A DNA stretch of 50,767 bases from Bryobacterales bacterium (GCA_020854055.1 JADZGD010000078.1:1-50767), one strand, 5' to 3'. Shown: positions 1-9,911, numbered from the stretch's first letter. A program made the numbers and translations. The notes: generated from the sequence alone by a model not told the origin.

Positions 1-383
1 TACTCAGAGTTCTGACTAGTGACTTCGACTTGCGTCCAACCAGATTGTCAATGATCTTGCCGCCCCGCACACTCGATCCCAAGTTCTTCACCTGGGAAAA
101 AGTGCCGGACGGTGGCCTCGAAAGGCTACGACTCAGCCCGCGCGCACAGCCACCCCATACTGCATTTGGTGACCGTGAAAACCTCAAGAAGCTTCTGGCA
201 GGCTGTCGACGCCTGGCTTTCGACTCCGGTGCGCTTTACTGCGTTTCACAGTTCCGCTTACCGCGTCCGTGCCTCACGTCGTTCGTCGGTACTTTTCAAG
301 ATTAGCAGCCGTCCTGGCGGTTTGCAACATGGCCGGCAACATTTCACAATTCTTTTCTGATTTTCTGAAAAGGCGGGCCCAAG
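1..383. other. No recognisable gene (left edge, downstream of TonB receptor)
   Basis: This stretch holds only short overlapping open frames (up to about 90 codons on the plus strand). None has a recognisable motif or a convincing ribosome binding site. It looks less GC-rich than the genes to its right. It lies downstream of the terminator of the minus-strand TonB receptor. It could be a decayed gene or a long spacer continuing outside the window; I cannot tell which. Confidence 0.5.
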
Positions 384-423
384 AGGGAAAAAGCCACGCG
401 GCCGGCACGAAGCCGGCCGCGTG
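384..423 (-). terminator. Rho-independent terminator of the TonB receptor gene
   Basis: A perfect 12-bp inverted repeat (395-406 with 412-423, arm CACGCGGCCGGC) encloses a 5-nt loop. Read on the minus strand it is followed directly by GCTTTTTCCC (386-394 region), so it has a strong GC-rich stem plus a T tract. It begins about 26 bp after the stop codon of the minus-strand TonB receptor and faces that gene, so it most likely ends its transcript. Confidence 0.85.
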
Positions 424-448
424 TTCGGTTCGGACTGATTGGCGGCGG

Positions 449-3400
449 TCAGAAGTAGAGTTTGGCTCCCAGTTGGATAATCCGCGTGGTCACGCCCTGG
501 ACTCCGCCGCCCACCGCGCCGAATGTTTGCGAGCGAACGCTACGGTCCACGCTGCCCGGCGCCGGGTTGAAGTGGTTGTTCAGATTAAAGAATTCAGCGC
601 GAAGTTCCGCGCGCCGCACCCGCTCCTTGCCAAACGGCAACTGCTTGTTCACCGAGAAGTCGCAGTTCACCAAACCGGGCAGGCGAATGGCGCCGGTGCG
701 GGTGGAGGTTCCCCAATAGCCCCACCGCGCCGGCGCAAAGGCCGCGGTGTTGAACCAGCGCTTCCAGGTCCGCTGGCCGCTATCGAGGTTGCCCTTTTGG
801 CCGAGTACCACATCGGCCCGCGAATTCTGGCCCGTGCCCGTCGTATCGATACCATAGTTAACTCCCGCCGGGAAGCCGCTTTGCGCGGTAATGATGGCAG
901 ATACCTGCCATCCGTCGAGGATGTAACGCCCCACGCCGTGCATCGACTTGAAGAACGGCACGTCGTAGAGCACGGTCTCGACAAACCGCTGCGTCTGGTC
1001 GAAGCCGGAGATCGACCGCTCGTTGCGGAAGTTGTAGTAATCCTGTGGCGTGCCGATAAAGCTGCCGTTGCCGATCAGCCCTCCCTGGTCGTGGGGACCG
1101 GACATGGACTTCGCCCAGGTGTAGGCAGTGAGAAAAGTGAGACCGCGGGACAAACGGCGTTCCGCCCTCACCTGCAAGCTGTGATAAGTAGAGTCGCCCA
1201 CGGTCTTGACTCCTTCCACGATGCGGGCGAAATTCGGATTCGGCCGCCGGTCATTGAGCGGAGCCAAGCCCGGCGTACGGGGATCCACCAACTGGATCGG
1301 GCGGTTGAAGGCCATGCCGTCTTCGTCAAACGCGATTGACAGCCGGGTACCCTTGCTGCCCACGTATCCGGTATCGAGCATGATGCCGCCGGGCAACTTG
1401 TGCTGGATGGTGAAGTTCCACTGCTGGACATAGGCGTCACGCTCATTCTGGTCGATGCTGGTGGTGTTGTTCAGCGAGCCAGAGGAGACCAGTTGCTGGA
1501 ACGGGTTGCTGAAAAAGACATCCGGTACGCCGGACGAACTGCCGATCACCGAGCCGCCGGCGGTGGCCTGGAATCCTTCCACCATCGAGAAGTTGGCGTT
1601 GGGATGCTCCATCTGGTAGTAGATGCCGTAGCCGCCGCGAATAACGGTCTCGCCGAGCATGGACGGGCGCCAGGCGAATCCGACGCGGGGGCTGAAGTTA
1701 TTCTTATCCGGAGCCAGCAGCGCGCGGCCGTAGGGCGAGTCATTTGGTCCCACGAAGCCGGTAACCAGAAAACCGTTCTGATATATGTCGATGATCTTGT
1801 TGTCATCCTGGCGCCAGCGCTGGAAATAGTCGTAGCGCAGGCCAAGGGTCAGGGTCAGGTTGGAACTTACTTTCCACTCGTCGTTCACATAGTAGGCCTG
1901 CCACCAACTGTTCATGTTGGTCCGGGTGGGCGTCGAGTTGATGTTGGCTCGCTTCACATAGCCCAACAGGAAATCGGCCAGGGCCGAACCGGTGTAAGTT
2001 CCGTCGAAAGAAAACGAGCCGCGGGCGTTGCGGGCCTGGGTGAAGAAGTAGTTACGCGAATCGAGTTCCGCGCCGAACCGCAGGGAGTGCGTACCACGCT
2101 GCCAGGAAAGCGAGTCGTCGAACTGCCAGACACCGTAATGGCGGGCGCGGGGTCCGATCTGGCGCTGGAGGTTGTACATGGAGAAGCCACCTTCCGGTCC
2201 GCCGATGGCGATGGAGGGCGGCCCGTAGTCCTCGGGCCGGCGCGATGCCAGCGGGATACCCATCTTACCGGCAACATCGTAGGCTGGATCATTGGTGGTA
2301 CCGAAGATCTCCTGTTCGTTCATGCGGTTCCAGCCCACCCGGAAGAGGTTCAGCAGATAGGGCGAGAAACTGCGGGTGTAGGCGGTGGAAACGTTCTGTG
2401 TGCGGGCCAGGTTATCGCGCTGATCGTGACCCCAGAAGGGAGTTCCTTTTTCCAGCGTGTCGTTAATGACATAGCGGCCCATCACGCTGTCTTTAGAGGA
2501 GAAGTTGTGATCCACGCGGGCCGTGTAGTTGATCTGGGTCGATACCGGACTTTGGGGCGAAGAGATAAAGTTGTAAGGGCCGTTCCGGGTGTTGCCGTGC
2601 GGTTCGAATTGCAGAAAGGCCATCGCTTGCGGGCTCAATGCCGAGGTGGGGATCTTGTTGCCGGCGAGCGGCACCTTCCCCAATGGATCCATCAGCGTGA
2701 TGGGAGCGCCGCTGCGGGCGTCTACCAGGCCGGACAAATCGCCGGAGCGTTGGGCGTCGGTGGGGACGATGGCATAGCCGGCTACCGCCCCCAGCGCCTG
2801 CAAGCCATACTCCCAGTTAAAGAAAAAGAAGGTGCGGTTCTTGCCGTTGTACAGCTTCGGAAACCAGACGGGCCCTCCCAAATTAGCGCCGAACTGGTTC
2901 CGGTTCAGGCGTCCGGATTTAAGACTCTTGTTACCGATGGCGTCGTAGGTATCGGTCAGCGCGTCGTTACGGTTGAACTCCCAGAGGGTGAAATGGTAAT
3001 CGTTGGTGCCGCTCTTGGTGATCAGGTTTACCTGAGCGCCGGGAGACGCGCCGCTTTCGGCGGAGTAGGTGCTGGTCTCCACCTTGAACTCTTCGAGCGA
3101 ATCGATTGACGGCGGGAAGGCGTAGGTGAAAGCATCGCCGTCCATGGATTCCACTCCATCGATGAAGTAGCGGTTCGCGGTATCGCGGATGCCGTTCACC
3201 GAGAGTCCAGTGGTTCCGAATGAGGAATCGGTCTGGCCGATTGACCCGCGGCCGCGCCGCACGGTGATGGAACCCGGCGTCCCGGGTTGCGCGCCGGGAA
3301 TGAGTTGAGCCAATTGGACGAAGTCCCTACCGTTCAGGGGCAGATCCTGAATCTTGCCTGCATCGATAACCGTTCCGACGGAGGCATTCTCGGTTTGCAG

Positions 3401-3772
3401 TCCGACAGCGGTGGCCGATACGACCACGTTTTGTACCACTTCGCCCACTTCCAAGTGGAAGTCCACGCGGGCGGTCTGGGCGACCTGCAGCGGAAGGCGA
3501 TCCACCTTCTGTGTCTTGAAGCCCTTCATGGAAACCGAAACCGAATATTGTCCGGAAGGCAGAAAAGGCACCGAGTAGTTACCGGTACTGTCCGACCTCG
3601 CTTCGCGTTCGGCGTTCGTCGCCAGGTTGACAACCCGTATGGTTGCATCCGGGACAACAGAACCCGAGGTATCTGTAATGGTACCGACCATGGTGCCCGT
3701 GATCTGTTGTGCAGGCAACAGACACTCACCCAGGAAAAACACCGCAAGCAGAATCAGAATTTGTTTGGTCAT
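449..3772 (-). CDS. TonB-dependent receptor, Oar-like, with carboxypeptidase-regulatory domain
   Basis: A 1107-residue outer-membrane protein. It has a signal peptide (MTKQILILLAVFFLGECLL...), an N-terminal carboxypeptidase-regulatory-like beta-sandwich (about residues 22-110, with GTITDTSGSVVPDATIRV and GQYSVSVSMKGFKT), and a TonB plug-like segment around 110-230 (LPLNGRDFVQLAQLIPG, YFIDGVESMDGDAF). A long beta-barrel follows and ends in phenylalanine (QLGAKLYF). Oar-like receptors of this build are abundant in Acidobacteria and are thought to import large glycans or other ligands; the ligand here cannot be read. I chose the ATG at 3772 because the signal peptide starts there; in-frame ATGs at 3787 and 3823 would put a charged extension in front of it. 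The gene diverges from a membrane-bound winged-helix regulator and ends in a strong terminator. Confidence 0.9.
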   Translation of the reverse strand: MTKQILILLAVFFLGECLLPAQQITGTMVGTITDTSGSVVPDATIRVVNLATNAEREARSDSTGNYSVPFLPSGQYSVSVSMKGFKTQKVDRLPLQVAQTARVDFHLEVGEVVQNVVVSATAVGLQTENASVGTVIDAGKIQDLPLNGRDFVQLAQLIPGAQPGTPGSITVRRGRGSIGQTDSSFGTTGLSVNGIRDTANRYFIDGVESMDGDAFTYAFPPSIDSLEEFKVETSTYSAESGASPGAQVNLITKSGTNDYHFTLWEFNRNDALTDTYDAIGNKSLKSGRLNRNQFGANLGGPVWFPKLYNGKNRTFFFFNWEYGLQALGAVAGYAIVPTDAQRSGDLSGLVDARSGAPITLMDPLGKVPLAGNKIPTSALSPQAMAFLQFEPHGNTRNGPYNFISSPQSPVSTQINYTARVDHNFSSKDSVMGRYVINDTLEKGTPFWGHDQRDNLARTQNVSTAYTRSFSPYLLNLFRVGWNRMNEQEIFGTTNDPAYDVAGKMGIPLASRRPEDYGPPSIAIGGPEGGFSMYNLQRQIGPRARHYGVWQFDDSLSWQRGTHSLRFGAELDSRNYFFTQARNARGSFSFDGTYTGSALADFLLGYVKRANINSTPTRTNMNSWWQAYYVNDEWKVSSNLTLTLGLRYDYFQRWRQDDNKIIDIYQNGFLVTGFVGPNDSPYGRALLAPDKNNFSPRVGFAWRPSMLGETVIRGGYGIYYQMEHPNANFSMVEGFQATAGGSVIGSSSGVPDVFFSNPFQQLVSSGSLNNTTSIDQNERDAYVQQWNFTIQHKLPGGIMLDTGYVGSKGTRLSIAFDEDGMAFNRPIQLVDPRTPGLAPLNDRRPNPNFARIVEGVKTVGDSTYHSLQVRAERRLSRGLTFLTAYTWAKSMSGPHDQGGLIGNGSFIGTPQDYYNFRNERSISGFDQTQRFVETVLYDVPFFKSMHGVGRYILDGWQVSAIITAQSGFPAGVNYGIDTTGTGQNSRADVVLGQKGNLDSGQRTWKRWFNTAAFAPARWGYWGTSTRTGAIRLPGLVNCDFSVNKQLPFGKERVRRAELRAEFFNLNNHFNPAPGSVDRSVRSQTFGAVGGGVQGVTTRIIQLGAKLYF

Positions 3773-3823
3773 GGCTTGGCTGTGCATCTTCTGTAGCATC
3801 CGGAAACCGTCGTGCTCAAGCAA

Positions 3824-3841
3824 ATTAACGGAGAATTAACG
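3824..3841 (+). promoter_or_regulatory. Direct repeat ATTAACG-N4-ATTAACG (PhoB-box-like spacing)
   Basis: Two exact copies of ATTAACG are separated by GAGA, giving an 11-bp period in the divergent spacer upstream of the TonB receptor. OmpR/PhoB-type winged-helix proteins typically bind tandem 7+4 bp repeats. The adjacent gene encodes a protein with a winged-helix domain of this kind, so this is a candidate operator. Regulation is inferred, not seen. Confidence 0.4.
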
Positions 3842-3888
3842 CGCGTGGAAGGGCGAAGTTTCCGCCATACGCTCCGTTTGATGGGTTT

Positions 3889-5247
3889 ATGGCGCCGGTG
3901 CATGATATCATCTTGCGGAAGGATGTTAACCGCTTGTTAAGAGCCATGCCCGGGGCTGCTGGAGACCGGAGAGCGAACGAACTGGAGGAGTGCCGGCGAC
4001 TGGTAGAGCGCATCGTCGCCAGTCCTCTGTTTGAACGTTCAGCTCGCCTGCGGGAATTTCTCTCCTATGTCGCCGGGCGCGCCCTGGATGACCCGGCATC
4101 CAAAATTAACGAAGATGAAATCGCCCGCGCCGTATTTGCCCGTCCGCTCGATTCCGAGGGTGGCGACAGTATCGTCCGGGTCCACGCTTCCCTGCTGCGC
4201 AAACGTCTGGAGCAGTTCTTTTCGGGCGAAGGAAGCCGGGAGGCCTGGATCATCGAGATTCCCAAAGGCAATTACGCTCCGCAGTTTCGCCTTCGAAGGG
4301 CTACTGCGGACCAGAAGTTATTACCCCCCGCGCCGCCAGGGACCGCGGCGGTCCAACGTGGCCGGCGATTGTGGCCATTGGCTGGTTTGACCGCCGCGCT
4401 GGCAGTCGTGTGTGTCTTTCTGGGAGTTCAGAACTACTACCTGATAGCGCCTTCTCCGGCGATTCCAAGGAACTCCCCCACCGTCAGCCGATTCTGGGCC
4501 ACCTTCTTTTCGCGTGACCGCGCCGCAGACCTTGTGCTTTCCGACTCCAGCCTGAGCCTGTTTGCCGACCTGATCCACCGGCCGCTTTCTCTTGCCGAAT
4601 ACGTCAGCAAGGACTACGCTCAAATCGCCGAACCACTAGCAGCCAATCCACAACTTCACGAAGCGGCCATCATGCTGATGCAGCGGCAAAACACTCCCAT
4701 TGGAGATGCCAACCTCGCCCGGAAGCTCTCCTTGATAGGCACTACCGGGCCGCGGCCATTCCAGGTGTTCTATGCCCGCGACTTTCACATTCGCCACTTC
4801 AAGTTCGACAACGTCATTCTGGCGGGCGCTCGCAGGGCCAATCCCTGGGTGGAATTGATTGAGGGCCACCTGGACTTCCGTTTCGGATACAACGAGGCGG
4901 AGCGAATCGCATTCATTGAAGACCGCGCTCCAGCGGGCAATGGACCGGCAGTGTACAGTGTGAAGCGCCTTAGCCGCACCTCGCGGCTCGGTTATGCCGT
5001 CATCGCTTTCCTGCCGAATCCCTCCGGCGACGGAAACGTGCTCTACTTCGCCGGTTCCGAAATGGAAGGCACCGAGGCATGCAGCGAGTTCCTGACGAGC
5101 GAGCATTGGATGTCCCGGCTGGCGCAGCGGACCGGACCGAAGAATGGGAATACGTTTCCCTACTTCCAACTGCTGCTTAAGACAGACGTGGTGGCCGGCG
5201 CCGCGCCGGAGGTCGGTATTCTCCACTGCCGCCCGGTAAAGCTGTGA
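3889..5247 (+). CDS. Membrane-anchored winged-helix (ToxR/CadC-like) regulator
   Basis: A protein of up to 452 residues. Residues 33-133 resemble the OmpR/PhoB DNA-binding winged helix, with the recognition-helix pattern DSIVRVHASLLRKRLEQF and the wing ending IIEIPKGNYAPQF. A linker follows, then one membrane helix (161-186, LWPLAGLTAALAVVCVFLG), then about 265 residues predicted to be outside the cytoplasm, whose fold I do not recognise. The arrangement matches one-component ToxR/CadC-like transmembrane regulators and proteins common in Solibacter-type genomes. The start is uncertain: ATG 3889 is the longest form, but GGAAGGA at 3917-3923 fits a TTG at 3934 (10-nt spacer), and ATG 3946 is also possible. 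It is divergent from the TonB receptor, its probable target. Confidence 0.65.
   Translation: MAPVHDIILRKDVNRLLRAMPGAAGDRRANELEECRRLVERIVASPLFERSARLREFLSYVAGRALDDPASKINEDEIARAVFARPLDSEGGDSIVRVHASLLRKRLEQFFSGEGSREAWIIEIPKGNYAPQFRLRRATADQKLLPPAPPGTAAVQRGRRLWPLAGLTAALAVVCVFLGVQNYYLIAPSPAIPRNSPTVSRFWATFFSRDRAADLVLSDSSLSLFADLIHRPLSLAEYVSKDYAQIAEPLAANPQLHEAAIMLMQRQNTPIGDANLARKLSLIGTTGPRPFQVFYARDFHIRHFKFDNVILAGARRANPWVELIEGHLDFRFGYNEAERIAFIEDRAPAGNGPAVYSVKRLSRTSRLGYAVIAFLPNPSGDGNVLYFAGSEMEGTEACSEFLTSEHWMSRLAQRTGPKNGNTFPYFQLLLKTDVVAGAAPEVGILHCRPVKL
3924..3941 (+). promoter_or_regulatory. Second direct repeat TGTTAAC-N4-TGTTAAG
   Basis: Two near-identical 7-mers (TGTTAAC, TGTTAAG) are separated by CGCT, again with an 11-bp period and a TTAA core as in the array at 3824-3841. 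It lies upstream of the regulator if translation starts at 3946, and inside the first codons if it starts at 3889. It is a candidate autoregulatory site. Confidence 0.35.
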
Positions 5248-5249
5248 TT

Positions 5250-5280
5250 TTGCGAGCGATCTTCACCCGCCTGCTATAAT
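5250..5280 (+). promoter_or_regulatory. argS promoter with perfect extended -10
   Basis: TGCTATAAT (5272-5280) is a perfect extended -10 element. A possible -35, TTGCGA, sits at 5250-5255 with a rather long 19-bp spacer. The argS GTG begins only 13 nt after the -10 and has no Shine-Dalgarno sequence, so the transcript should have almost no leader. Confidence 0.6.
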
Positions 5281-5293
5281 TTCAGTTCCAGCC

Positions 5294-7240
5294 GTGTTCC
5301 ATCACATTGAAAGAGAGCTTCGTAGCGCCATCGCGGCCTATGTGCGCGCGGAGTTTGACGCCAGCGCCATTATCACCACGGAGCAGCCCAAACAGCCATC
5401 CTTCGGGGAGTTGGCGCTGCCTGTCGCCTTCCAGCTTGCCCGCCAGTTGAAGCGGCCGCCGCGCGCGATTGCCGAACAACTGAGGTCCGGCATGCCGCGC
5501 GTTGCGGGGATCAGCGCCCTGGAGATTGCCGGGAACGGCTACCTGAATGTCCGCTTCGACCGCGGCTGGTACGGCCGCGCGCTGGTCGACCAACCGGCCG
5601 GCGCCTGGATTCAAGGCCGGCCCGGCAAGACCATCGTCGAGCACACCAACATCAACCCGAACAAGGCGGCGCACATCGGGCACCTGCGGAACGCAATCCT
5701 GGGCGATACATTTGTCCGCATGCTGCGCGCCGCGGGCGAGACGGTAGAGGTGCAGAACTACATCGACAATACCGGCGTCCAAGTGGCGGACGTAGTGGTT
5801 GGCTTTCACTTCCTGCAGAAAAGGACACCGGCGGAAGTAGCGGCGCTGGCGGCCGAAGCGCGCTTCGACTATTACTGCTGGGATCTCTACGCGCGCATAT
5901 CTTCTTATTATGGCGACCACCCGGAGGCGAAACAGTGGCGCCATCAAACCCTGCACTCGATTGAGGCGGGCGAGGGCGATCTGGCCGAGTTGGGGCACAT
6001 TGTCGCGGACGCGATTGTGGACTGCCATCTGGCAACGATGCTCCGGCTGGGGATCGAGTATGACGTGCTGCCGCGGGAGAGCGAGATTCTTCACCTGCGT
6101 TTCTGGGCGACGGCGTTTGAACTGCTGAAAGAACGGCAGGCGATCTACCTGGAAACAGAAGGCAAAAATAGCGGATGCTGGGTGATGCGCGGATCGGCCT
6201 TTTCCACCGACACGGAAAATCCCGATGACAAGGTGATTGTTCGTTCCAACGGAACGGTAACCTATGTCGGCAAGGACATTGCTTACCAGCTATGGAAGTT
6301 CGGCTTGTTGGGGAAGGATTTCCACTACCGTCTACTCAAGAGCTATCCCGACGGCCACCCGGTGTGGATCTCGGCGATTGAAGCACGCGGCGAGGCGCCA
6401 CGATTTGGAGCGGGCGCGCGGGTTTACAACGTGATCGATTCCAGGCAGAGCTATCTGCAGGATGTCGTGGTGGCCGGCCTGCGCGCGGTCGGATTTCAGA
6501 ACGCAGCCGAAAATTCCACTCATTTTTCCTACGAGATGGTCGCGTTGTCACCGCGCACGTGTGTGGAACTGGGGCTTGAACTTTCCGAGGAGGATCGCAA
6601 GAAGTCCCACGTTGAAGTCTCCGGGCGGAAGGGCCTGGGCGTCAAGGCGGATGATTTAATCGACAAGCTGATCGCGACGGCGCTGGTGGAGGTCGATTCG
6701 CGCCATCCCGAAGCGCCTGCCGAAGAGCGCCGCCAGGTGGCAACCCGGATCGCCACCGGGGCGCTGCGTTACTTCATGCTGAAGTTCACGCGCAATTCCG
6801 TAATCGCGTTCGACTTCCAGGAGGCGCTGAGCTTCGAAGGCGAGACCGGGCCGTTCGTTCAATATTCCGCCGTAAGGGCACGCAACATCATCCGCAAGCT
6901 GGAAGAGCGCGGTGGAGTGATGCCCGATTTCGCGGCTGTCCTGACCGAAGAGGCGATGGCGCGCCAGCTCCGGAGCGAGGACTTCTGGCAGCTGTTGCTG
7001 GCGGTTTCCAAGGCCGACAGCGCCATCGAACGAGCGGTGCTGAGCGGTGAGCCGGCGCACCTTGCCAAGTATGCCTTCCAACTGGCTCAGTCCTTCAACA
7101 GCTTTTACCACGAGTACGCCGTGCTGGCCGAAGAGGATCCGGAGCGGCGGGCTTTCCTGCTGTGGCTGACCGATTACTTCCGCTCGCAGTTGGAGCGCAC
7201 GCTGGGTATCCTGGGAATCGAAGTACCCGAATACATGTAG
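5294..7240 (+). CDS. argS: Arginyl-tRNA synthetase
   Basis: This class I aminoacyl-tRNA synthetase charges tRNA-Arg with arginine in the cytoplasm. The 648-residue protein has the N-terminal additional domain (about 1-100), the HIGH motif at residues 127-130 (AAHIGHLRNA) and the preceding VEHTNINPNK block. A KMSKS-equivalent loop lies near residue 445 (VSGRKGLGVKADDL), degenerate as in many ArgS proteins. The C-terminal anticodon-binding helical domain (about 500-648) contains the family pattern FVQYSAVRARNIIRKL. The GTG start at 5294 gives the full ArgS N-terminus; no alternative start is close, and no ribosome binding site is visible in front of it. Length is somewhat over the usual 550-600. 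It is transcribed alone from the promoter at 5250-5280. Confidence 0.95.
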   Translation: MFHHIERELRSAIAAYVRAEFDASAIITTEQPKQPSFGELALPVAFQLARQLKRPPRAIAEQLRSGMPRVAGISALEIAGNGYLNVRFDRGWYGRALVDQPAGAWIQGRPGKTIVEHTNINPNKAAHIGHLRNAILGDTFVRMLRAAGETVEVQNYIDNTGVQVADVVVGFHFLQKRTPAEVAALAAEARFDYYCWDLYARISSYYGDHPEAKQWRHQTLHSIEAGEGDLAELGHIVADAIVDCHLATMLRLGIEYDVLPRESEILHLRFWATAFELLKERQAIYLETEGKNSGCWVMRGSAFSTDTENPDDKVIVRSNGTVTYVGKDIAYQLWKFGLLGKDFHYRLLKSYPDGHPVWISAIEARGEAPRFGAGARVYNVIDSRQSYLQDVVVAGLRAVGFQNAAENSTHFSYEMVALSPRTCVELGLELSEEDRKKSHVEVSGRKGLGVKADDLIDKLIATALVEVDSRHPEAPAEERRQVATRIATGALRYFMLKFTRNSVIAFDFQEALSFEGETGPFVQYSAVRARNIIRKLEERGGVMPDFAAVLTEEAMARQLRSEDFWQLLLAVSKADSAIERAVLSGEPAHLAKYAFQLAQSFNSFYHEYAVLAEEDPERRAFLLWLTDYFRSQLERTLGILGIEVPEYM

Positions 7241-7270
7241 CCCCGGCGCCGATTTCGATAAGATTGCTTT

Positions 7271-7660
7271 GTGATCGACTGGCTCGGTTTGCTCAGAAAG
7301 ATCCGCCGCGCTCCCGAACCGTTACGCGGAGCGCCATCCAATCCCCGTATGAAGACTTACTCGGCCGAAAGCGGCTATGTTTACCAGTATTTTTATCGCG
7401 GCTGCCGGGCGGCGGGAGAGACCGCCGAGTATGTGTTTCAAACCTCGGCCGATCGCAAGAACTGGTTTCCGGTAACCGTAGTGATGCCCTCCTCCTCGGT
7501 AGCGGATTTCAACCTCAGCCCTACCGAGCGCTATGCGGTTGCCAAAATGGCGCTGTTTCAGGCTTTCAACGAACGCGCCAACCCGGCCGCTATGCAGAAG
7601 CCGGTTCAGATTCGGCCGTCGGACGCGGCGACGATTCTCGAGTTGCTGGGCCGGGACTAG
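7271..7660 (+). CDS. Small conserved-looking hypothetical protein
   Basis: I do not recognise this 129-residue protein. It starts with GTG, 30 nt after argS. The N-terminus has an amphipathic basic segment ([20 protein letters not shown]). The middle is rich in aromatic residues ([34 protein letters not shown]), and the C-terminus looks helical. There is no signal peptide or membrane span. Its coding character is supported by balanced composition and by GATAAG at 7257-7262, 8 nt before the start. The last 71 bp overlap the 3' end of maeB on the other strand, so the two transcripts are complementary there. Confidence 0.6.
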   Translation: MIDWLGLLRKIRRAPEPLRGAPSNPRMKTYSAESGYVYQYFYRGCRAAGETAEYVFQTSADRKNWFPVTVVMPSSSVADFNLSPTERYAVAKMALFQAFNERANPAAMQKPVQIRPSDAATILELLGRD

Positions 7661-9911
7661 AGCCGTTCTGCGCGTCCACTACCGCCAGCGCGGCCATGTT
7701 TACCACCTCGCTCACTTCGGCGCCGCGATGCAGCACGTGTACCGGGCGGGACATGCCCATCAGAATCGGTCCAATCGCGTCGCAGCCGCCAATGGTCATC
7801 AAGAGTTTGTAGGCTACGTTGCCGGCTTCGAGTGAAGGGAAGATCAGCACGTTCGCTCCGTCCTTGAGCGTGCAGAACGGGTATGTCGATTGCAGGACAC
7901 CCGGCGTAACGGCCACGTCGGCCTGGATTTCACCGTCGATCTGCAAGTTGGGATCCCGCTGCTTGACGATCCTCACCGCACGCTGCACCTTTTCGGATAG
8001 AGGATGACGGGTGCTGCCAAAGTTGGAGAACGAGAGCATGGCGACGCGTGGTTCGATGTCGAACCCGCGCACAGTGGCAGCCGCTTCGAGCGCAATTTCG
8101 GCCAGGTCTTCGGAAGACGGCTCAATATTCACGGTTGCGTCCGCCAGAAAGTAGACCTTGCCGCGGGGTGTAATGATCATATACATTCCGGCCACTCTGC
8201 GCAGCCCGGGTTTCAAGGGAATCAGTTGCAGCGCCGGGCGGACGGTCTCCGGATAATGATGGGTAATGCCGCCGAGCAGCGCATCGGCGTCACCCATATA
8301 CACCATCATGGCGCCGAACATTTGGGGGTTGAGAATCAGGGCGCCGGCCTCGTTGCGGGTGACTCCTTTGCGCTGTCTCATGCGATAGAGTTGCTCGGTA
8401 TAGACGGGCAAATCGGGGGATGATGCCGGCTGCACTACCTTCGCTCTATCGAGATGCAAATGCAGATCCCGCGCCAGGCGGGCGATCTTCTCCCTGTCGC
8501 CGATCAGTACCGGTTCGGCGATGCCTTCATCGATGAGGATCTGTGTCGCGCGCAGGATCTTCGGCTCCTCACCCTCTGAAAACACCAGGCGCCGGGGCGA
8601 TCGCTGGGCCTTGTGGATCATGATGCGGGTGATCTCGTTGGCCTTGCCCAGCCGGCGCTGCAGCCGTTCGCGGTACTGGTCGAGATCGACCGCCTGCCGC
8701 GCGACACCGGTTTCCATCGCCGCCTGCGCCACCGCCGAGGCGACCCAGATCAGAACGCGGGAATCGAACGGCGTGGGGATGATGTACTCGCGCCCGAACT
8801 GCATGTGCTCCACGGCATAGGCGCGGCGTACCGCATCGGGCACATCCTCTTTGGCCAGCGCCGCCAGGGCTCTGGTGGCCGCCAGTTTCATCTCATCGTT
8901 AATCGCGATTGCCCGCACGTCCAACGCGCCGCGAAAAATAAAGGGGAAGCCGAGGACATTGTTCACCTGGTTGGGGAAGTCCGAACGTCCGGTAGCCATG
9001 ATGACATCCGGCCTGGCGGCCACCGCCACGTCGTAGGGAATCTCCGGATCGGGGTTGGCCATGGCGAACACGATCGGATCAGGCGCCATCTGTTTCAGCA
9101 TCTCCGGGGTGACGCAGTTGGCCGCCGAGAGTCCGAAGAAAACGTCGGCGCCCACCAGGGCATCGGCCAGGGTGCGGCGATCGGTATGTTGGGCGAAGCG
9201 CTGTTTGAACTCATTCATGCCTTTGGTGCGGCCCTGGTAGAGTACACCGTTGGTGTCGCACATCAGGATGTTTTCATGGCGCACGCCGAGCCGCATGTAA
9301 TGTTCGGCGCAGGCGATTCCACTGGCCCCGGCGCCATTGAACACCACGCGCACCTGGTCAGCCCGTTTGCCGACAATTTCCAGCGCGTTCAGCAGCGCGG
9401 CGCCGGAGATGATGGCAGTTCCGTGCTGGTCATCATGAAAGACCGGAATGTTCATGGTCCGCTTCAGCTCCTGCTCGATCTCGAAACATTCCGGGGCCTT
9501 GATGTCCTCGAGATTGATGCCGCCAAAGGTGGGCTCCATCAACTGACAGGCTCGGATGATTTCCTTGGGGTCTTTCGTATTCAGCTCGATGTCAAACACA
9601 TCGATGTCGGCAAAGCGCTTGAACAAGACGCCTTTGCCTTCCATCACGGGCTTGCCGGCCGCCGCGCCGATGTTTCCCAATCCCAGCACGGCGGTCCCGT
9701 TGGTTACCACGGCCACCAGGTTGGCCTTGGCCGTGTACTTGTACACCAGCGCCGGGTCGCGCTCGATCTCCAGGCAAGGAACGGCGACGCCGGGCGTGTA
9801 GGCCAGGCTCAGGTCACGCTGAGTGCTGCATGGCTTGGTAGAGACGACAGAGACTTTGCCGGCCGGTTCAGCGGCATGGTACTCCAGTGCATCCTCTTTG
9901 CGGATTAGCAT
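7590..9911 (-). CDS. maeB: NADP-dependent malic enzyme with C-terminal phosphotransacetylase-like domain
   Basis: It oxidatively decarboxylates malate to pyruvate with NADP+. The 773-residue length fits the large MaeB type. The malic enzyme part (about 1-425) shows the family start [21 protein letters not shown], then [33 protein letters not shown] and [20 protein letters not shown], followed by the nucleotide fold [17 protein letters not shown]. From about 430 on there is a phosphate acetyl/butyryl transferase-like domain ([57 protein letters not shown]), usually regulatory in MaeB. The ATG at 9911 follows GAGAGG at a good distance. Its 3' end overlaps the preceding small gene by 71 bp, tail to tail. 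It supplies NADPH and pyruvate in central metabolism. Confidence 0.95.
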   Translation of the reverse strand: MLIRKEDALEYHAAEPAGKVSVVSTKPCSTQRDLSLAYTPGVAVPCLEIERDPALVYKYTAKANLVAVVTNGTAVLGLGNIGAAAGKPVMEGKGVLFKRFADIDVFDIELNTKDPKEIIRACQLMEPTFGGINLEDIKAPECFEIEQELKRTMNIPVFHDDQHGTAIISGAALLNALEIVGKRADQVRVVFNGAGASGIACAEHYMRLGVRHENILMCDTNGVLYQGRTKGMNEFKQRFAQHTDRRTLADALVGADVFFGLSAANCVTPEMLKQMAPDPIVFAMANPDPEIPYDVAVAARPDVIMATGRSDFPNQVNNVLGFPFIFRGALDVRAIAINDEMKLAATRALAALAKEDVPDAVRRAYAVEHMQFGREYIIPTPFDSRVLIWVASAVAQAAMETGVARQAVDLDQYRERLQRRLGKANEITRIMIHKAQRSPRRLVFSEGEEPKILRATQILIDEGIAEPVLIGDREKIARLARDLHLHLDRAKVVQPASSPDLPVYTEQLYRMRQRKGVTRNEAGALILNPQMFGAMMVYMGDADALLGGITHHYPETVRPALQLIPLKPGLRRVAGMYMIITPRGKVYFLADATVNIEPSSEDLAEIALEAAATVRGFDIEPRVAMLSFSNFGSTRHPLSEKVQRAVRIVKQRDPNLQIDGEIQADVAVTPGVLQSTYPFCTLKDGANVLIFPSLEAGNVAYKLLMTIGGCDAIGPILMGMSRPVHVLHRGAEVSEVVNMAALAVVDAQNGSSPGPATRESSPRPTAESEPASA

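Noticed and set aside
269..3109. Long plus-strand open frames (269-1339 and 1400-3109) opposite the TonB receptor
   Set aside because: They mirror a clearly coding minus-strand gene. Their translations lack recognisable domains, signal peptides or ribosome binding sites, as expected for antisense frames in GC-rich DNA.
8613..9908. 431-codon plus-strand frame opposite maeB
   Set aside because: maeB is unambiguous on the other strand; the antisense translation is His/Gly/Arg-rich with no family pattern.
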